Assembly: GCA_021160785.1 (NCBI GenBank)
Contig: JAGHBX010000341.1
Coordinates: 1-9,085, forward strand
From: Planctomycetota bacterium
GTDB taxonomy: Bacteria > Planctomycetota > Phycisphaerae > Sedimentisphaerales > Anaerohalosphaeraceae
Direction of reading: 5' to 3'
DNA length: 9,085 nt
Translations under genes and position numbers: made by a program
Shown here: piece by piece, positions 1 through 7,349 of the stretch
How the letters are laid out: each line of letters begins with the position of its first letter
Numbering within the stretch: position 1 is the first letter of the stretch
The notes under the pieces: generated by a model
Database searches by the model: none
Told to the model about the DNA's origin: nothing
The model's input: only the letters and a program-made list of their open reading frames with translations

Positions 1-1
1 C

Positions 2-418
2 GACAGCGGCTCGATGATAGTCGGCTACTTTGTCGCCATCATCACCCTGCGAACAACCTATTATCAGCAGGAATCACAGGACGGTCTTTACGCGGTGCTC
101 ATACCCCTGGTCGTCATGGCCGTGCCGCTCTATGATTTTGTCAGTGTAACCTTTCTCAGAATCAGCCAGGGCAAGAGCCCCTTCGTCGGCGACACCCAGC
201 ACTTTTCGCATCGTCTCAAAAGACGCGGCCTCGGCGACACGCAAACTGTCCTGACCCTGTATCTGGCAACGGTCTGCACGGGCATCAGCGCCGTATTCCT
301 CTACCAGGTCGATTTGACGGGTGCGATTCTCATACTGGCGCAGACGATCATGATACTGACAATCATCGCGATTCTGGAAAGTACGCAAAGCCGGCCTCCA
401 TCGGACCGGCGGGAGTAA
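2..418 (+). CDS. Glycosyltransferase family 4 (WecA/MraY-like) polyprenyl-phosphate sugar-1-phosphate transferase, C-terminal part
   Basis: This is the 3' part of a gene that starts left of the window; the frame is open from base 2. The family moves a sugar-1-phosphate from a UDP-sugar to undecaprenyl phosphate in the inner membrane, the first step in building lipid-linked surface polysaccharides. The first visible residues, DSGSMIVGYF, match the family's (G)DSGS-xxxG motif. Further on, HFSHRLKRRGLG corresponds to the H-x-H-HRL cytoplasmic loop typical of WecA-type enzymes. Hydrophobic stretches around these motifs (for example YAVLIPLVVMAVPLYDFV and the C-terminal pair) fit the last membrane helices. 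The stop is 24 bp before the O-antigen-ligase-like gene on the same strand, so the two are probably co-transcribed in a surface glycan locus. The exact sugar substrate cannot be read from this fragment. Confidence 0.85.
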   Translation, partial: DSGSMIVGYFVAIITLRTTYYQQESQDGLYAVLIPLVVMAVPLYDFVSVTFLRISQGKSPFVGDTQHFSHRLKRRGLGDTQTVLTLYLATVCTGISAVFLYQVDLTGAILILAQTIMILTIIAILESTQSRPPSDRRE

Positions 419-442
419 ACAAAACTCAAGCCAAGGGGCAAA

Positions 443-2893
443 ATGAAAGAACGCATCAAACAGGTTCGTGACACTTCATTCAAACGGTTTGAATACGTGC
501 TCCTGACGGTATGCCTCTGCGTGTTAGCGATACGGGCCATGTACGTCGAAAGCCCCCACGGCGGCCTGATGGACCCCAAACAGATACTCACCAACGAGGC
601 CTTGAGCCTGATTCTTTCAAGCACCCTTATCCTGACCACCGCGGCATGGTTTTTCGTCGCCTTCTGCCGACGAAAGGTCTCTTACCGCTTCAGTGGAATT
701 GAAATCGGCGCGGGGCTTTTCCTCGCCGCAGGGCTCGTCGGCGTATTCGTCGCATCGAACAAACGCGCTGCCATTACCGACATGCTAACTATCCTGGCGC
801 CGATGCTGACGGCGATCCTACTTATACAAATCCTGAGATCTTCGCCCAGAATAACACTCGTACTGCTGGTCGCCTTTGCGCTGGCTGCGACGGCGACATA
901 TCAGTGCACCGACCAGTTCTTCAGCAGCAACGAAGACATGATCGCCGATTACAAGCAGAACCCCCAGAAGCACCTCGATGTCATCGGCGCCGAGCAAGGC
1001 TCGTTCGAACAAATGCTTTATGAACACCGGCTTTACGGCAAAGACATCCGTGGATTCCTCACTACGAGTAACTCCACCGGCTCTTTCCTTCTGCTGTCGG
1101 CCTTTGCCGCAATCGGGCTTTTCGTCGATGCCTTCAGAAACCGCCGCGACAAATCATCACATGCCGCCGTTGTCTGCCTTGGTCTTGCAGCAGCCCTCGC
1201 CTGCGCCGGCCTTATTCTTTGCCGCAGCAAAGGCGCCCTTGCCGCAGGCGCAGTTTGCGGTGTTATGTTTGTCACCGCCCTTACACTGGGAAGACACCTG
1301 CACCGCCGTCGCCGGCTGCTGCTGGTCCTGATCATCGTTGCCGTCGCCACCGCCACATTCGTCGTCATCGGCTACGGAACGTCGCACGGCACGCTGCCGG
1401 GCGGCGTTTCCATGCTGGTCAGGTGGCAATACTGGGATGGTGCGGCAAGAATGTACGCCGACAAACCCCTCACCGGGGTAGGCGGGGGCAACTTCGCCAA
1501 CTATTATCCGCACTACAAGATCCCGGCCGCGCCGGAAACCGTCGCCGATCCGCACAATTTCATCCTGAGCCTGCTCAGTCAGTACGGACCGCTCGGGGCG
1601 ATCGGCTTTGTCGCAGGCTTCGTGATAATACTTTTGAGAGTCGCTTTTCGCCGACCTGCCGAAGATCCGAGCCCCCCGAAAATCGAAGGTGCGTCACCAA
1701 ACACCCGGCCATTGATCACGGTGCTTTTTATTTCCGTCATACTCCTGATCCTCAGACCTGTTTTCGTGACCGGCGAACTCGGCGACCGCCCCGATGTAAG
1801 GATCTACGTTTATGGAATTCTATTTGTCGCACCGGCCACCGTATTTGCCGCATGGTATTCTATCCTGTGGGCAAGCCCCGGGAAGATAACACCGCCTGCA
1901 ATAATACAGGCTGTTCTTCGCTGCACAATAGCCGCCGCAGTGTTCTTCTTCCTTGCCTGCATGGTGGTCTTCTGGCCGTCCGCTGTTGGCATTCATGGGA
2001 CCCTGATTGCGTGTCTTGCCGCCTATGTCATGTGGGCCGAACAGAAGTATCGGGCCCGGACAGCCCTGAAGCCTGGATGGGCCACACAGATCGGTCTTTT
2101 CTGCGGAATTGTCGCCGTCGCCATTCACAACCTCATCGACTTTGCCATTTTCGAACCGGCCGTCGCCGGCTTGTTCTGGACGATGACCGCCTGTCTCTTT
2201 GCCGTGAATTCACAACGCACCGGTGCCGGGCGTGTGCAATTTGCCCCGCCGAAAATCGCCCGCCTCGCCGTCCTGACGACAACGGCAGTATTGATTTTCG
2301 CCTTGTTGCACTGGGCCCTGATACCTCCGGTCAGGTCAGGCCGCAACATCCAGAGAGCCCTAAACGACCCATACTGTCGCATCGAACTGTTCGACGCGGC
2401 GGCAAAGGCCGACCCGCTTAGCCCCAGGCCTCTAAGCCTAAGCGCCAAAGCCTGTCTGCAACAGTACGCCCGGGGGGACACTGGCGACAAGACCCTGCTG
2501 CAAATCGGTGCCGACCAACAGCGCAGCGCAATACAGCGAAACAAGGCAGGCTACAAAAACTACCGGAAACTGGCCGAGGTCTATGAATTGCAAGCCGAAA
2601 CCGCCGCCTCACAAAGCAACCGGCTGGAGGACCTTCAGCAGGCATTTGACGCACTGACCGAGGCCGCCCGACGCTATCCCGGCTCGGACAGGATTCACCT
2701 CAAACTCGCACGCCTTGCAGAACTGCTTAATCGTGATGACGAGGCGATAGCACATTACAAAACCGTCGTTCAAATCGAAGACGCCTATCGCGACCAGTTC
2801 AAAATAATGTATCCGGACCGAGAACTATTCAGCAGACTCGGAGAAAAGAACTACCAACTCGCCAAAAAGCGATTAGCCGAACTCAAGTATTGA
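443..2893 (+). CDS. O-antigen ligase/polymerase-like (Wzy_C family) membrane protein with C-terminal TPR-like region
   Basis: The product is an 816-residue polytopic membrane protein. Many hydrophobic helices lie between about residues 15 and 640. The family signature is around residues 325-385: RW...W..A, then KPLTGVGGGNF, then a loop ending in DPHNF and LSQYGPLGAIGF. This is the usual O-antigen ligase/Wzy pattern, with H371 as the conserved periplasmic histidine. Such proteins join or polymerise lipid-linked glycans at the outer face of the inner membrane. Residues about 650-816 are soluble and helical, with TPR-like segments (QQAFDALTEAARRYPGSDRIHLKLARLAELLNRDDEA in outline), as seen in many O-antigen-ligase proteins of diverse bacteria. 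AAGGGG at 433-438 sets the ATG start. The upstream WecA-like gene would supply the lipid-linked substrate. Ligase and polymerase roles cannot be separated from sequence alone. Confidence 0.85.
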   Translation: MKERIKQVRDTSFKRFEYVLLTVCLCVLAIRAMYVESPHGGLMDPKQILTNEALSLILSSTLILTTAAWFFVAFCRRKVSYRFSGIEIGAGLFLAAGLVGVFVASNKRAAITDMLTILAPMLTAILLIQILRSSPRITLVLLVAFALAATATYQCTDQFFSSNEDMIADYKQNPQKHLDVIGAEQGSFEQMLYEHRLYGKDIRGFLTTSNSTGSFLLLSAFAAIGLFVDAFRNRRDKSSHAAVVCLGLAAALACAGLILCRSKGALAAGAVCGVMFVTALTLGRHLHRRRRLLLVLIIVAVATATFVVIGYGTSHGTLPGGVSMLVRWQYWDGAARMYADKPLTGVGGGNFANYYPHYKIPAAPETVADPHNFILSLLSQYGPLGAIGFVAGFVIILLRVAFRRPAEDPSPPKIEGASPNTRPLITVLFISVILLILRPVFVTGELGDRPDVRIYVYGILFVAPATVFAAWYSILWASPGKITPPAIIQAVLRCTIAAAVFFFLACMVVFWPSAVGIHGTLIACLAAYVMWAEQKYRARTALKPGWATQIGLFCGIVAVAIHNLIDFAIFEPAVAGLFWTMTACLFAVNSQRTGAGRVQFAPPKIARLAVLTTTAVLIFALLHWALIPPVRSGRNIQRALNDPYCRIELFDAAAKADPLSPRPLSLSAKACLQQYARGDTGDKTLLQIGADQQRSAIQRNKAGYKNYRKLAEVYELQAETAASQSNRLEDLQQAFDALTEAARRYPGSDRIHLKLARLAELLNRDDEAIAHYKTVVQIEDAYRDQFKIMYPDRELFSRLGEKNYQLAKKRLAELKY

Positions 2894-2909
2894 AAAGGTG
2901 AAATCTGAT

Positions 2910-2987
2910 ATGAAAGGCCAAAAGAAAGCAGCGGCCGAGGCAGCAAATCCAAGGTCTGCCGTTCGTGCAGCCCTGGATGCCGGGTAA
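2910..2987 (+). CDS. Possible 25-residue leader-like small ORF overlapping a terminator
   Basis: An ATG 16 bp after the ligase stop begins a 25-residue reading frame rich in Lys and Ala (MKGQKKAAAEAANP...). It is preceded by AAAAGGTGA at 2893-2901, a fair ribosome-binding site. Its last codons and stop lie inside the hairpin of the terminator at 2967-3008, so a ribosome finishing here would sit on the terminator stem. I do not recognise the peptide. It could be a real small protein, a chance ORF, or a translation-coupled attenuator. Evidence for coding is weak because of the length. Confidence 0.3.
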   Translation: MKGQKKAAAEAANPRSAVRAALDAG

Positions 2988-3008
2988 AATCCGTGGTTGC
3001 TTTTTTTT
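2967..3008 (+). terminator. Rho-independent terminator after the ligase gene
   Basis: The arms GCAGCCCTGGAT (2967-2978) and ATCCGTGGTTGC (2989-3000) pair at 11 of 12 positions, counting two G-T pairs and one C-T mismatch. The loop is 10 nt and eight T residues follow (3001-3008). It should end the polysaccharide transcript before the DUF1080 gene, which would then need its own promoter. Confidence 0.75.
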
Positions 3009-3035
3009 GCGATTGCGGTTATGCTGTTCTAAATA
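3007..3035 (+). promoter_or_regulatory. Possible sigma-70-type promoter for the DUF1080 gene
   Basis: TTGCGA (3007-3012) and TAAATA (3030-3035) are separated by 17 bp, just after the terminator and about 47 bp before the DUF1080 start codon. Each box has partial agreement with the consensus. The placement is right for a gene that needs its own promoter, but the match is by eye only. Confidence 0.35.
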
Positions 3036-3081
3036 ATCTGTGGTTAGAACCTGGAAGTTTAACTTAATTCGGAGGTGTAGC

Positions 3082-4416
3082 ATGAGCAATAAAGCAGACT
3101 GTATCGGGAAATTCATGTTGGTTGTATTGGCCGTTGTGATTTGTGTTCCGTGGGCTCTTGCCGCTGACAAGCCTGCCGCCGAACCCAAAGCCGAGGGCGG
3201 CTTTGTATCCCTCTTCAACGGCAAGGATCTCACCGGCTGGGACGGCGATCCCCGCTTCTGGTCGGTCATCGACGGTTTCATTCGCGGCCAGACCACTGCG
3301 GACAATCCCACCAAGGGCAACACATTCTGTGTCTGGCGCGACGGCAAACCCAGGAACTTCATCCTGAAAACGAAGTTTCGCCTCCATAACCACAACTCCG
3401 GCATCCAGTACCGAAGCAGGGAAGTCGGCAAGTGGGTTATGGCCGGGTACCAGGCCGACATCGTAAACAAGCAAGGCATGGTGGGCTTTCTCTATGAAGA
3501 GAAGGCCAGAGGCTGGCTCGTCAGCGTCGGCGATATCATGGTCATCGACAAAGACGGCAAGAAGAAGGTCGTCGGCAAGATCGCAGACCAGAAGGAACTG
3601 ATCAAGGCCGGCTACTATAAGGAAGCCGACTGGAACGAATATACCGTTGTTTGCCGGGGCAACCATATTGTCCAGTACCTCAACGGCTTCCAGACTATGG
3701 AACTGATCGACAACGATCCAAAGGGCAGGATGGTGGAAGGGATTCTTGCGCTTCAGCTTCACGCAGGCGAGCCCATGATCGTCGACTTCAAGGATATCCG
3801 CATCAAGCACCTGCCCGACCATTTCGGCGAAGCCAAACGCCTCTTTAACGGTGAGAACCTCGATGGCTGGACCTTCTCGAGTGACAAGCTCAAAGATGTA
3901 TGGGGCGTCAAGGACGGCATCATGACAAACGCAGGCAACCCCAGGGGCTACATCCGCACCAAAGCCGATTACACAAACTATATCCTCCGGCTCCAGTGGC
4001 GGCACCTCGGCAAGGGCAACGGCGGTGTCCTGCTCCGCATGGTTGGTCCCGACAAGGTCTGGCCCCGCTCCATCGAATCGCAGGGCCAGCTCAACGCCGC
4101 CGGCGACATCTGGAACATCGACAAGTTCCCCATGAAGGCCGCCGCCGACAGAACCAGTGGCCGACACACACGAAAGATGCACCCGTCGAACGAGAAACCC
4201 GCCGGCGACGGCTGGAACCAGTACGAGATTACGATGGACGGGGGCAGGCTTGAGCTGAAGGTGAACGAACTCGTGCAGAACACCGCCACCGAATGCTGGG
4301 AAACGCCGGGCAAGATATGCCTCCAGTCGGAAGGCTCCAAAATGGAGTTCAGGAACATCACCCTGATTCCGATAATCAAACAGAAGGCAAAAGCAGCAGG
4401 CGCGGGACCCAAATAA
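3082..4416 (+). CDS. Exported protein with two DUF1080 (3-keto-disaccharide hydrolase-type) domains
   Basis: The product is 444 residues. The start at 3082 is chosen because GGAGGTG lies at 3071-3077 with a 4-nt gap, and because it begins a clean signal peptide: basic residues, a hydrophobic core (FMLVVLAVVICVPW) and a probable cut after ALA at residue 27. Two DUF1080 modules follow. Module one runs about 41-243 (LFNGKDLTGW at 44-53, NSGIQYRS at 105-112, GYQADI at 122-127). Module two runs about 250-430 (LFNGENLDGW at 254-263, GNGGVLLRM, IESQ, GWNQYEITMDGGRLELKVNE). This LamG-like fold is expanded in Planctomycetota, Verrucomicrobia and Bacteroidetes, and some members cleave 3-keto-glycosides. 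The protein probably acts on glycans outside the cytoplasm. A prior terminator and no close partner suggest a single-gene unit. The exact substrate is unknown. Confidence 0.9.
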   Translation: MSNKADCIGKFMLVVLAVVICVPWALAADKPAAEPKAEGGFVSLFNGKDLTGWDGDPRFWSVIDGFIRGQTTADNPTKGNTFCVWRDGKPRNFILKTKFRLHNHNSGIQYRSREVGKWVMAGYQADIVNKQGMVGFLYEEKARGWLVSVGDIMVIDKDGKKKVVGKIADQKELIKAGYYKEADWNEYTVVCRGNHIVQYLNGFQTMELIDNDPKGRMVEGILALQLHAGEPMIVDFKDIRIKHLPDHFGEAKRLFNGENLDGWTFSSDKLKDVWGVKDGIMTNAGNPRGYIRTKADYTNYILRLQWRHLGKGNGGVLLRMVGPDKVWPRSIESQGQLNAAGDIWNIDKFPMKAAADRTSGRHTRKMHPSNEKPAGDGWNQYEITMDGGRLELKVNELVQNTATECWETPGKICLQSEGSKMEFRNITLIPIIKQKAKAAGAGPK

Positions 4417-4450
4417 GGATCCAATCGCAAAAAATGAAGAAATCTTGCTC

Positions 4451-4484
4451 TTGACCCTTGAAATACGTCGAATTCTCATATAAA
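4451..4484 (+). promoter_or_regulatory. Likely promoter of tRNA-Phe
   Basis: TTGACC (4451-4456) and the overlapping TTGAAA (4458-4463) lie upstream of TATAAA (4479-4484). TTGAAA with a 15-bp spacer to TATAAA is the best pair. Transcription would begin near 4491, about 30 bp before the mature tRNA at 4522. The stretch 4417-4521 holds no gene. Confidence 0.5.
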
Positions 4485-4521
4485 GTACGTAAATGCGATG
4501 CTGGCCCAAGGCTGGCGACAC

Positions 4522-4594
<73 letters not shown>

Positions 4595-4595
4595 T

Positions 4596-5849
4596 TCATA
4601 AGTCCTTATCTGGCAAGCCTTTGTGAATCAGGCCATGTGGTGTTGTTTTGTCCGCAACGGCCCGCGTCCCAAAACGTCCCAATTTCTGACACAGGCCCTG
4701 AGCAGTTGCAGCCCTTGCTCGGTGGATTAAGTCATCCGCCACGGCAAGGTAAAACTTGTGCGTTGTGGCAAAACTCGAATGTCCTGCAAGCGTCATTACA
4801 TCGTACTCGCTCATGCCATTGGCAAGCCACATGCTTATGCCTGTTCGTCGGATATCATGGAAAGTTCCCGTTTTGACGCCCGCTTTTCTGAGGATTTTGT
4901 CAAAGCTCCTCTTGAAATTGTTTACCACCTTGAGTCGGGAGTCAGAGAGAGTCCACTTGCCTTTCGGCCTGAGCACATTCTGGATGTAATCATACCTTGC
5001 TGTGGGGACGAAAATATAGGGATACCCTTCCGGCTGCTGTGCCTGGTGATCTACAAGCATTTGAACGATTTCCTCTGTCAAAGGCAGGGTTCTGTGGTCA
5101 GAGTCCTTGATAAGCCATTCCCACGTATCTTTGGTGTTTTCTTTGGGATATACTTCGATGGTTTGTGTGTCGAAGTCAATATCTGCCCAAGTGCAGTTCA
5201 AAAGCTCTGCGCGTCTCATGGCAGTGGCCAAGGCTACTGTGATCAGCAGATCCCATTTGACAGATTTCTCAGGATTCCATTCGAGAGTATAATCCTGTGC
5301 AGCTTTCAGGATCCTTTGGCATTGGTCATCAGAATAAATATTGATTTTCTTCTTGGCAACTTTGGGTATGGCGATGTACTGCAGCGGATTTTCATCAAGC
5401 TGCTTGCGATTGACCGCCAGTTTAAACACCCTTTTGACGTGCCGCAGTTTCTTGGCTACAGTCCCTTTGGTGTTGCCACGATCGAGACATTTCTGAATGT
5501 AGAATTCACCATTTGCCAATGTGACACTTCGAAAATCAATATTGCCAATTGTCCCAATTAAATCTTCCATAGCTGATCTAGTTTCACACCTTGTACTTTC
5601 TCTGATCTGATCACCGGTCCTTGCCAAGCTGTCTTCCAGGAAATCCACAAGCTTCATAGAGCCGGGCTCAACATAGCCCATCCGAAACTCTTTTTCCTTC
5701 TGAGCACGCTGCTGTTCAGCTTTTCGCCGGTTTGTATGCCCAAGACCTTCACATATTTGTTTCCCATTCTCGTCCTTATAACGCAAGGCATAAGTAAATT
5801 TCCGACCACCACATCGTGGTCGTTTGTTGAGCTTAACCAACTGTTTCAT
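4596..5849 (-). CDS. int: Tyrosine recombinase/integrase
   Basis: The product is a 417-residue phage-type site-specific recombinase that would insert and excise the element at tRNA-Phe. The catalytic set is complete: R212 (ATAMRRAELLNCTW), H331-x-x-R334 (FHDIRRTG), H357 (LAGHSS) and the nucleophile Y367 (THKFYLA). A lysine for the beta-hairpin is available in PKENTK (236-240). Residues 1-60 (CGGRKFTYALRYKDENGK...) resemble an arm-type DNA-binding region, and about 65-160 the SAM-like core-binding domain. The start at 5849 is preferred over an in-frame ATG at 5924 because AAGGAGG (5860-5854) sits 4 nt ahead. The stop is one base from the tRNA end, the usual position for an integrase next to attL. 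The excisionase-like gene lies 78 bp upstream on the same strand, suggesting joint expression. Confidence 0.95.
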   Translation of the reverse strand: MKQLVKLNKRPRCGGRKFTYALRYKDENGKQICEGLGHTNRRKAEQQRAQKEKEFRMGYVEPGSMKLVDFLEDSLARTGDQIRESTRCETRSAMEDLIGTIGNIDFRSVTLANGEFYIQKCLDRGNTKGTVAKKLRHVKRVFKLAVNRKQLDENPLQYIAIPKVAKKKINIYSDDQCQRILKAAQDYTLEWNPEKSVKWDLLITVALATAMRRAELLNCTWADIDFDTQTIEVYPKENTKDTWEWLIKDSDHRTLPLTEEIVQMLVDHQAQQPEGYPYIFVPTARYDYIQNVLRPKGKWTLSDSRLKVVNNFKRSFDKILRKAGVKTGTFHDIRRTGISMWLANGMSEYDVMTLAGHSSFATTHKFYLAVADDLIHRARAATAQGLCQKLGRFGTRAVADKTTPHGLIHKGLPDKDL

Positions 5850-5927
5850 AATACCTCCTTTCTGACGTCGGTTCAGCTCACACGACATAAACTGAATTCT
5901 ACACGTTCTCCAAGCAAAGCGCAAGTT

Positions 5928-6218
5928 TTATTTTCCGACATCAGTTTCTTTTTCCATCCATTCCAGAATGGCTCTTTTGGGATACAAAGCCTTGCGACAG
6001 ATATGAACTCTGGGCAAGCCTCGAAATTTCTTTAGATGCTCTATGACATTGTGATAGTTCTTTGAAGTGCTAATCTCAGGTATCCTGAGAAACTGGACAA
6101 GTTCAGCTTCTGTCATCAACTCAGAATTATTGTCAATCCTTGCTGGCGTATGGGTGCACAGATTCTGACCCTTTTTTGACTTTGTTAGGGGATCTGGACT
6201 ATTAGTCATTTTACTCAT
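5928..6218 (-). CDS. Small helix-turn-helix DNA-binding protein, likely excisionase/AlpA-like
   Basis: The product is 96 residues. A hydrophilic N-terminal tail (1-33) precedes a winged or MerR-like HTH unit: MTEAELVQFLRI at 35-46, NVIEHLKKFRGLPRVHI at 57-73, and the wing and last helix LYPKRAILEWMEK at 78-90. The pattern 'tea-elaefLrip...vyrllk.glp..ri...r.rf.k.ail.Wle' is that of HTH_17/excisionase proteins. Such proteins bend DNA at attachment sites to drive excision, or regulate the integrase. It lies 78 bp upstream of the integrase on the same strand. Its start has only a weak AAGAG upstream; ATG codons at residues 4 and 35 are alternatives, the last giving a bare HTH domain. Directionality control is inferred from position and fold. 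Confidence 0.75.
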   Translation of the reverse strand: MSKMTNSPDPLTKSKKGQNLCTHTPARIDNNSELMTEAELVQFLRIPEISTSKNYHNVIEHLKKFRGLPRVHICRKALYPKRAILEWMEKETDVGK

Positions 6219-6460
6219 CAGAATTTGTTGCTCTTAATCTGGCGTGCTTACAAACCTCGATTTCTACCAATGCGATCTTGGTAAGTCTTCAATGGTCAAT
6301 TTCTCTGCCGATCACTCAACATATCTTCTTACACCTGCTGTTTTACTCATTACCAGCCTCTTAGCGGCTATCAGCCCCTTGATATTTCAGGTGTCGCGCC
6401 GAAATCTGATGAAAAGGACAACCGCTATCAGATGGCAGTGTTATTCTCATGAGGTTACCT
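6219..6460. promoter_or_regulatory. Divergent control region between the excisionase-like and replication-relaxation genes
   Basis: These 242 bp hold no convincing gene and must carry the promoters for both directions. An inverted repeat TACCAA-7 nt-TTGGTA lies at 6265-6283. Two direct copies of GCTATCAG lie at 6367-6374 and 6424-6431, and TCTGAT (6405-6410) forms an inverted pair with ATCAGA (6427-6432). These are plausible operators for the HTH protein or the replication-relaxation protein. No strong -35/-10 pair stands out on either strand. Confidence 0.4.
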
Positions 6461-7342
6461 ATGGCCAAGATCAACAAAAATGATTACGAACTCTTCCGGT
6501 TGCTTGTCGAATACCGCTTACTAACGGTTAAGCAGCTTTCGATTCTCTTACAGAAAAGCCCTCAGGGTATATACCGCAGGGTCGGAGCCCTCTGCCGGAT
6601 GGGACTGGTTGCAAGCCGGGATGCCTATGGCAATAAGAAAGGTCGGCCCGAGAAAGTCTTCTACATTACACAGGAAGGTCTAAAGTGCCTGAAAAAGAAG
6701 TGCAGCAATCAGAAAGTCAAATTTGAGTATATTGACGGCGATTCGGTTAAATACCTTGGCCATCACATGCTTCTAAACTGGTTTCGCGTAGGGCTTGTAA
6801 AATCACAGAGAGAAATTTGGGACATTGAGGCAAAGCTTCTTGCTTACGGTATATCTGACTACGCCCATGTTGATACCGAAACAGGTCAGACTGTGCAATT
6901 CGTTCCCGATGCTGTTGTAGCACTCAAGGACAAGTCCAGGAATAGGGGAGTTTTGTTTTTTCTTGAGGTGGATTGCGGTACCGAAGCGATAGCCAGTCCC
7001 AAAAGGCACCACGATGACCTGAGGCAGAAGGTCATCAATTACCAGGTGTATTTCTTGAATCAGCGTTATAAGAAATACGAAAAGATCCTTGGAGCAGGTT
7101 TTACAGGTTTTCGGCTTTTGGTGCTTACTAATACAGAGCAGAGATTCGCTGCTATATGTCGGCTTGTCAGACAGATGTCAACCGATAGAGCTGGCTCGGA
7201 TGTCGATTTTATCTGGATGAGCCATCAAAAACCGATGTTTGAAAAAGGCGTCAGTGGAAGGATATGGACAAAGGGCGGCAATACAATGCTACCGGCGGAT
7301 TCAATATTTGACAACTTTGCGAAATCTGTTCCGATTCGGTAA
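6461..7342 (+). CDS. Replication-relaxation family protein (winged helix plus PD-ExD nuclease-like core)
   Basis: The product is 293 residues. The start at 6461 is chosen over ATG 6449 because GAGGT (6451-6455) lies 5 nt upstream. Residues about 5-78 form a winged helix (YRLLTVKQLSILL, then GIYRRVGALCRMGLV, then the wing GRPEKVFYITQEGLKCL). The second part has the replication-relaxation family core: VPDAVV (148-153), FFLEVDCGTE (166-175), then K190 and Y194 (RQKVINYQVYF). PD...ExD...K resembles a PD-(D/E)xK nuclease site. Members occur on bacterial plasmids and integrative elements, where the family is linked to plasmid replication and DNA relaxation. Here it converges on the Orc1/Cdc6 gene with only 7 bp between the two stops. 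It may nick or process DNA at the element's origin, or act as a DNA-binding regulator; catalysis is not shown. Confidence 0.8.
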   Translation: MAKINKNDYELFRLLVEYRLLTVKQLSILLQKSPQGIYRRVGALCRMGLVASRDAYGNKKGRPEKVFYITQEGLKCLKKKCSNQKVKFEYIDGDSVKYLGHHMLLNWFRVGLVKSQREIWDIEAKLLAYGISDYAHVDTETGQTVQFVPDAVVALKDKSRNRGVLFFLEVDCGTEAIASPKRHHDDLRQKVINYQVYFLNQRYKKYEKILGAGFTGFRLLVLTNTEQRFAAICRLVRQMSTDRAGSDVDFIWMSHQKPMFEKGVSGRIWTKGGNTMLPADSIFDNFAKSVPIR

Positions 7343-7349
7343 CACATCT

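Noticed and set aside
1219..2421. 400-codon plus-strand frame inside the ligase gene
   Set aside because: Arg/Pro/His-rich translation with no domain signs, in a shifted frame of a well-supported membrane protein gene in GC-rich DNA.
4758..5561. 267-codon plus-strand frame opposite the integrase
   Set aside because: It is the complement of the integrase coding region, which has all catalytic residues.
6244..6483. 79-codon plus-strand frame with a hydrophobic stretch in the divergent region
   Set aside because: GTG start with no ribosome-binding site, overlap with the next gene's start, and no recognisable pattern; kept as non-coding control DNA.
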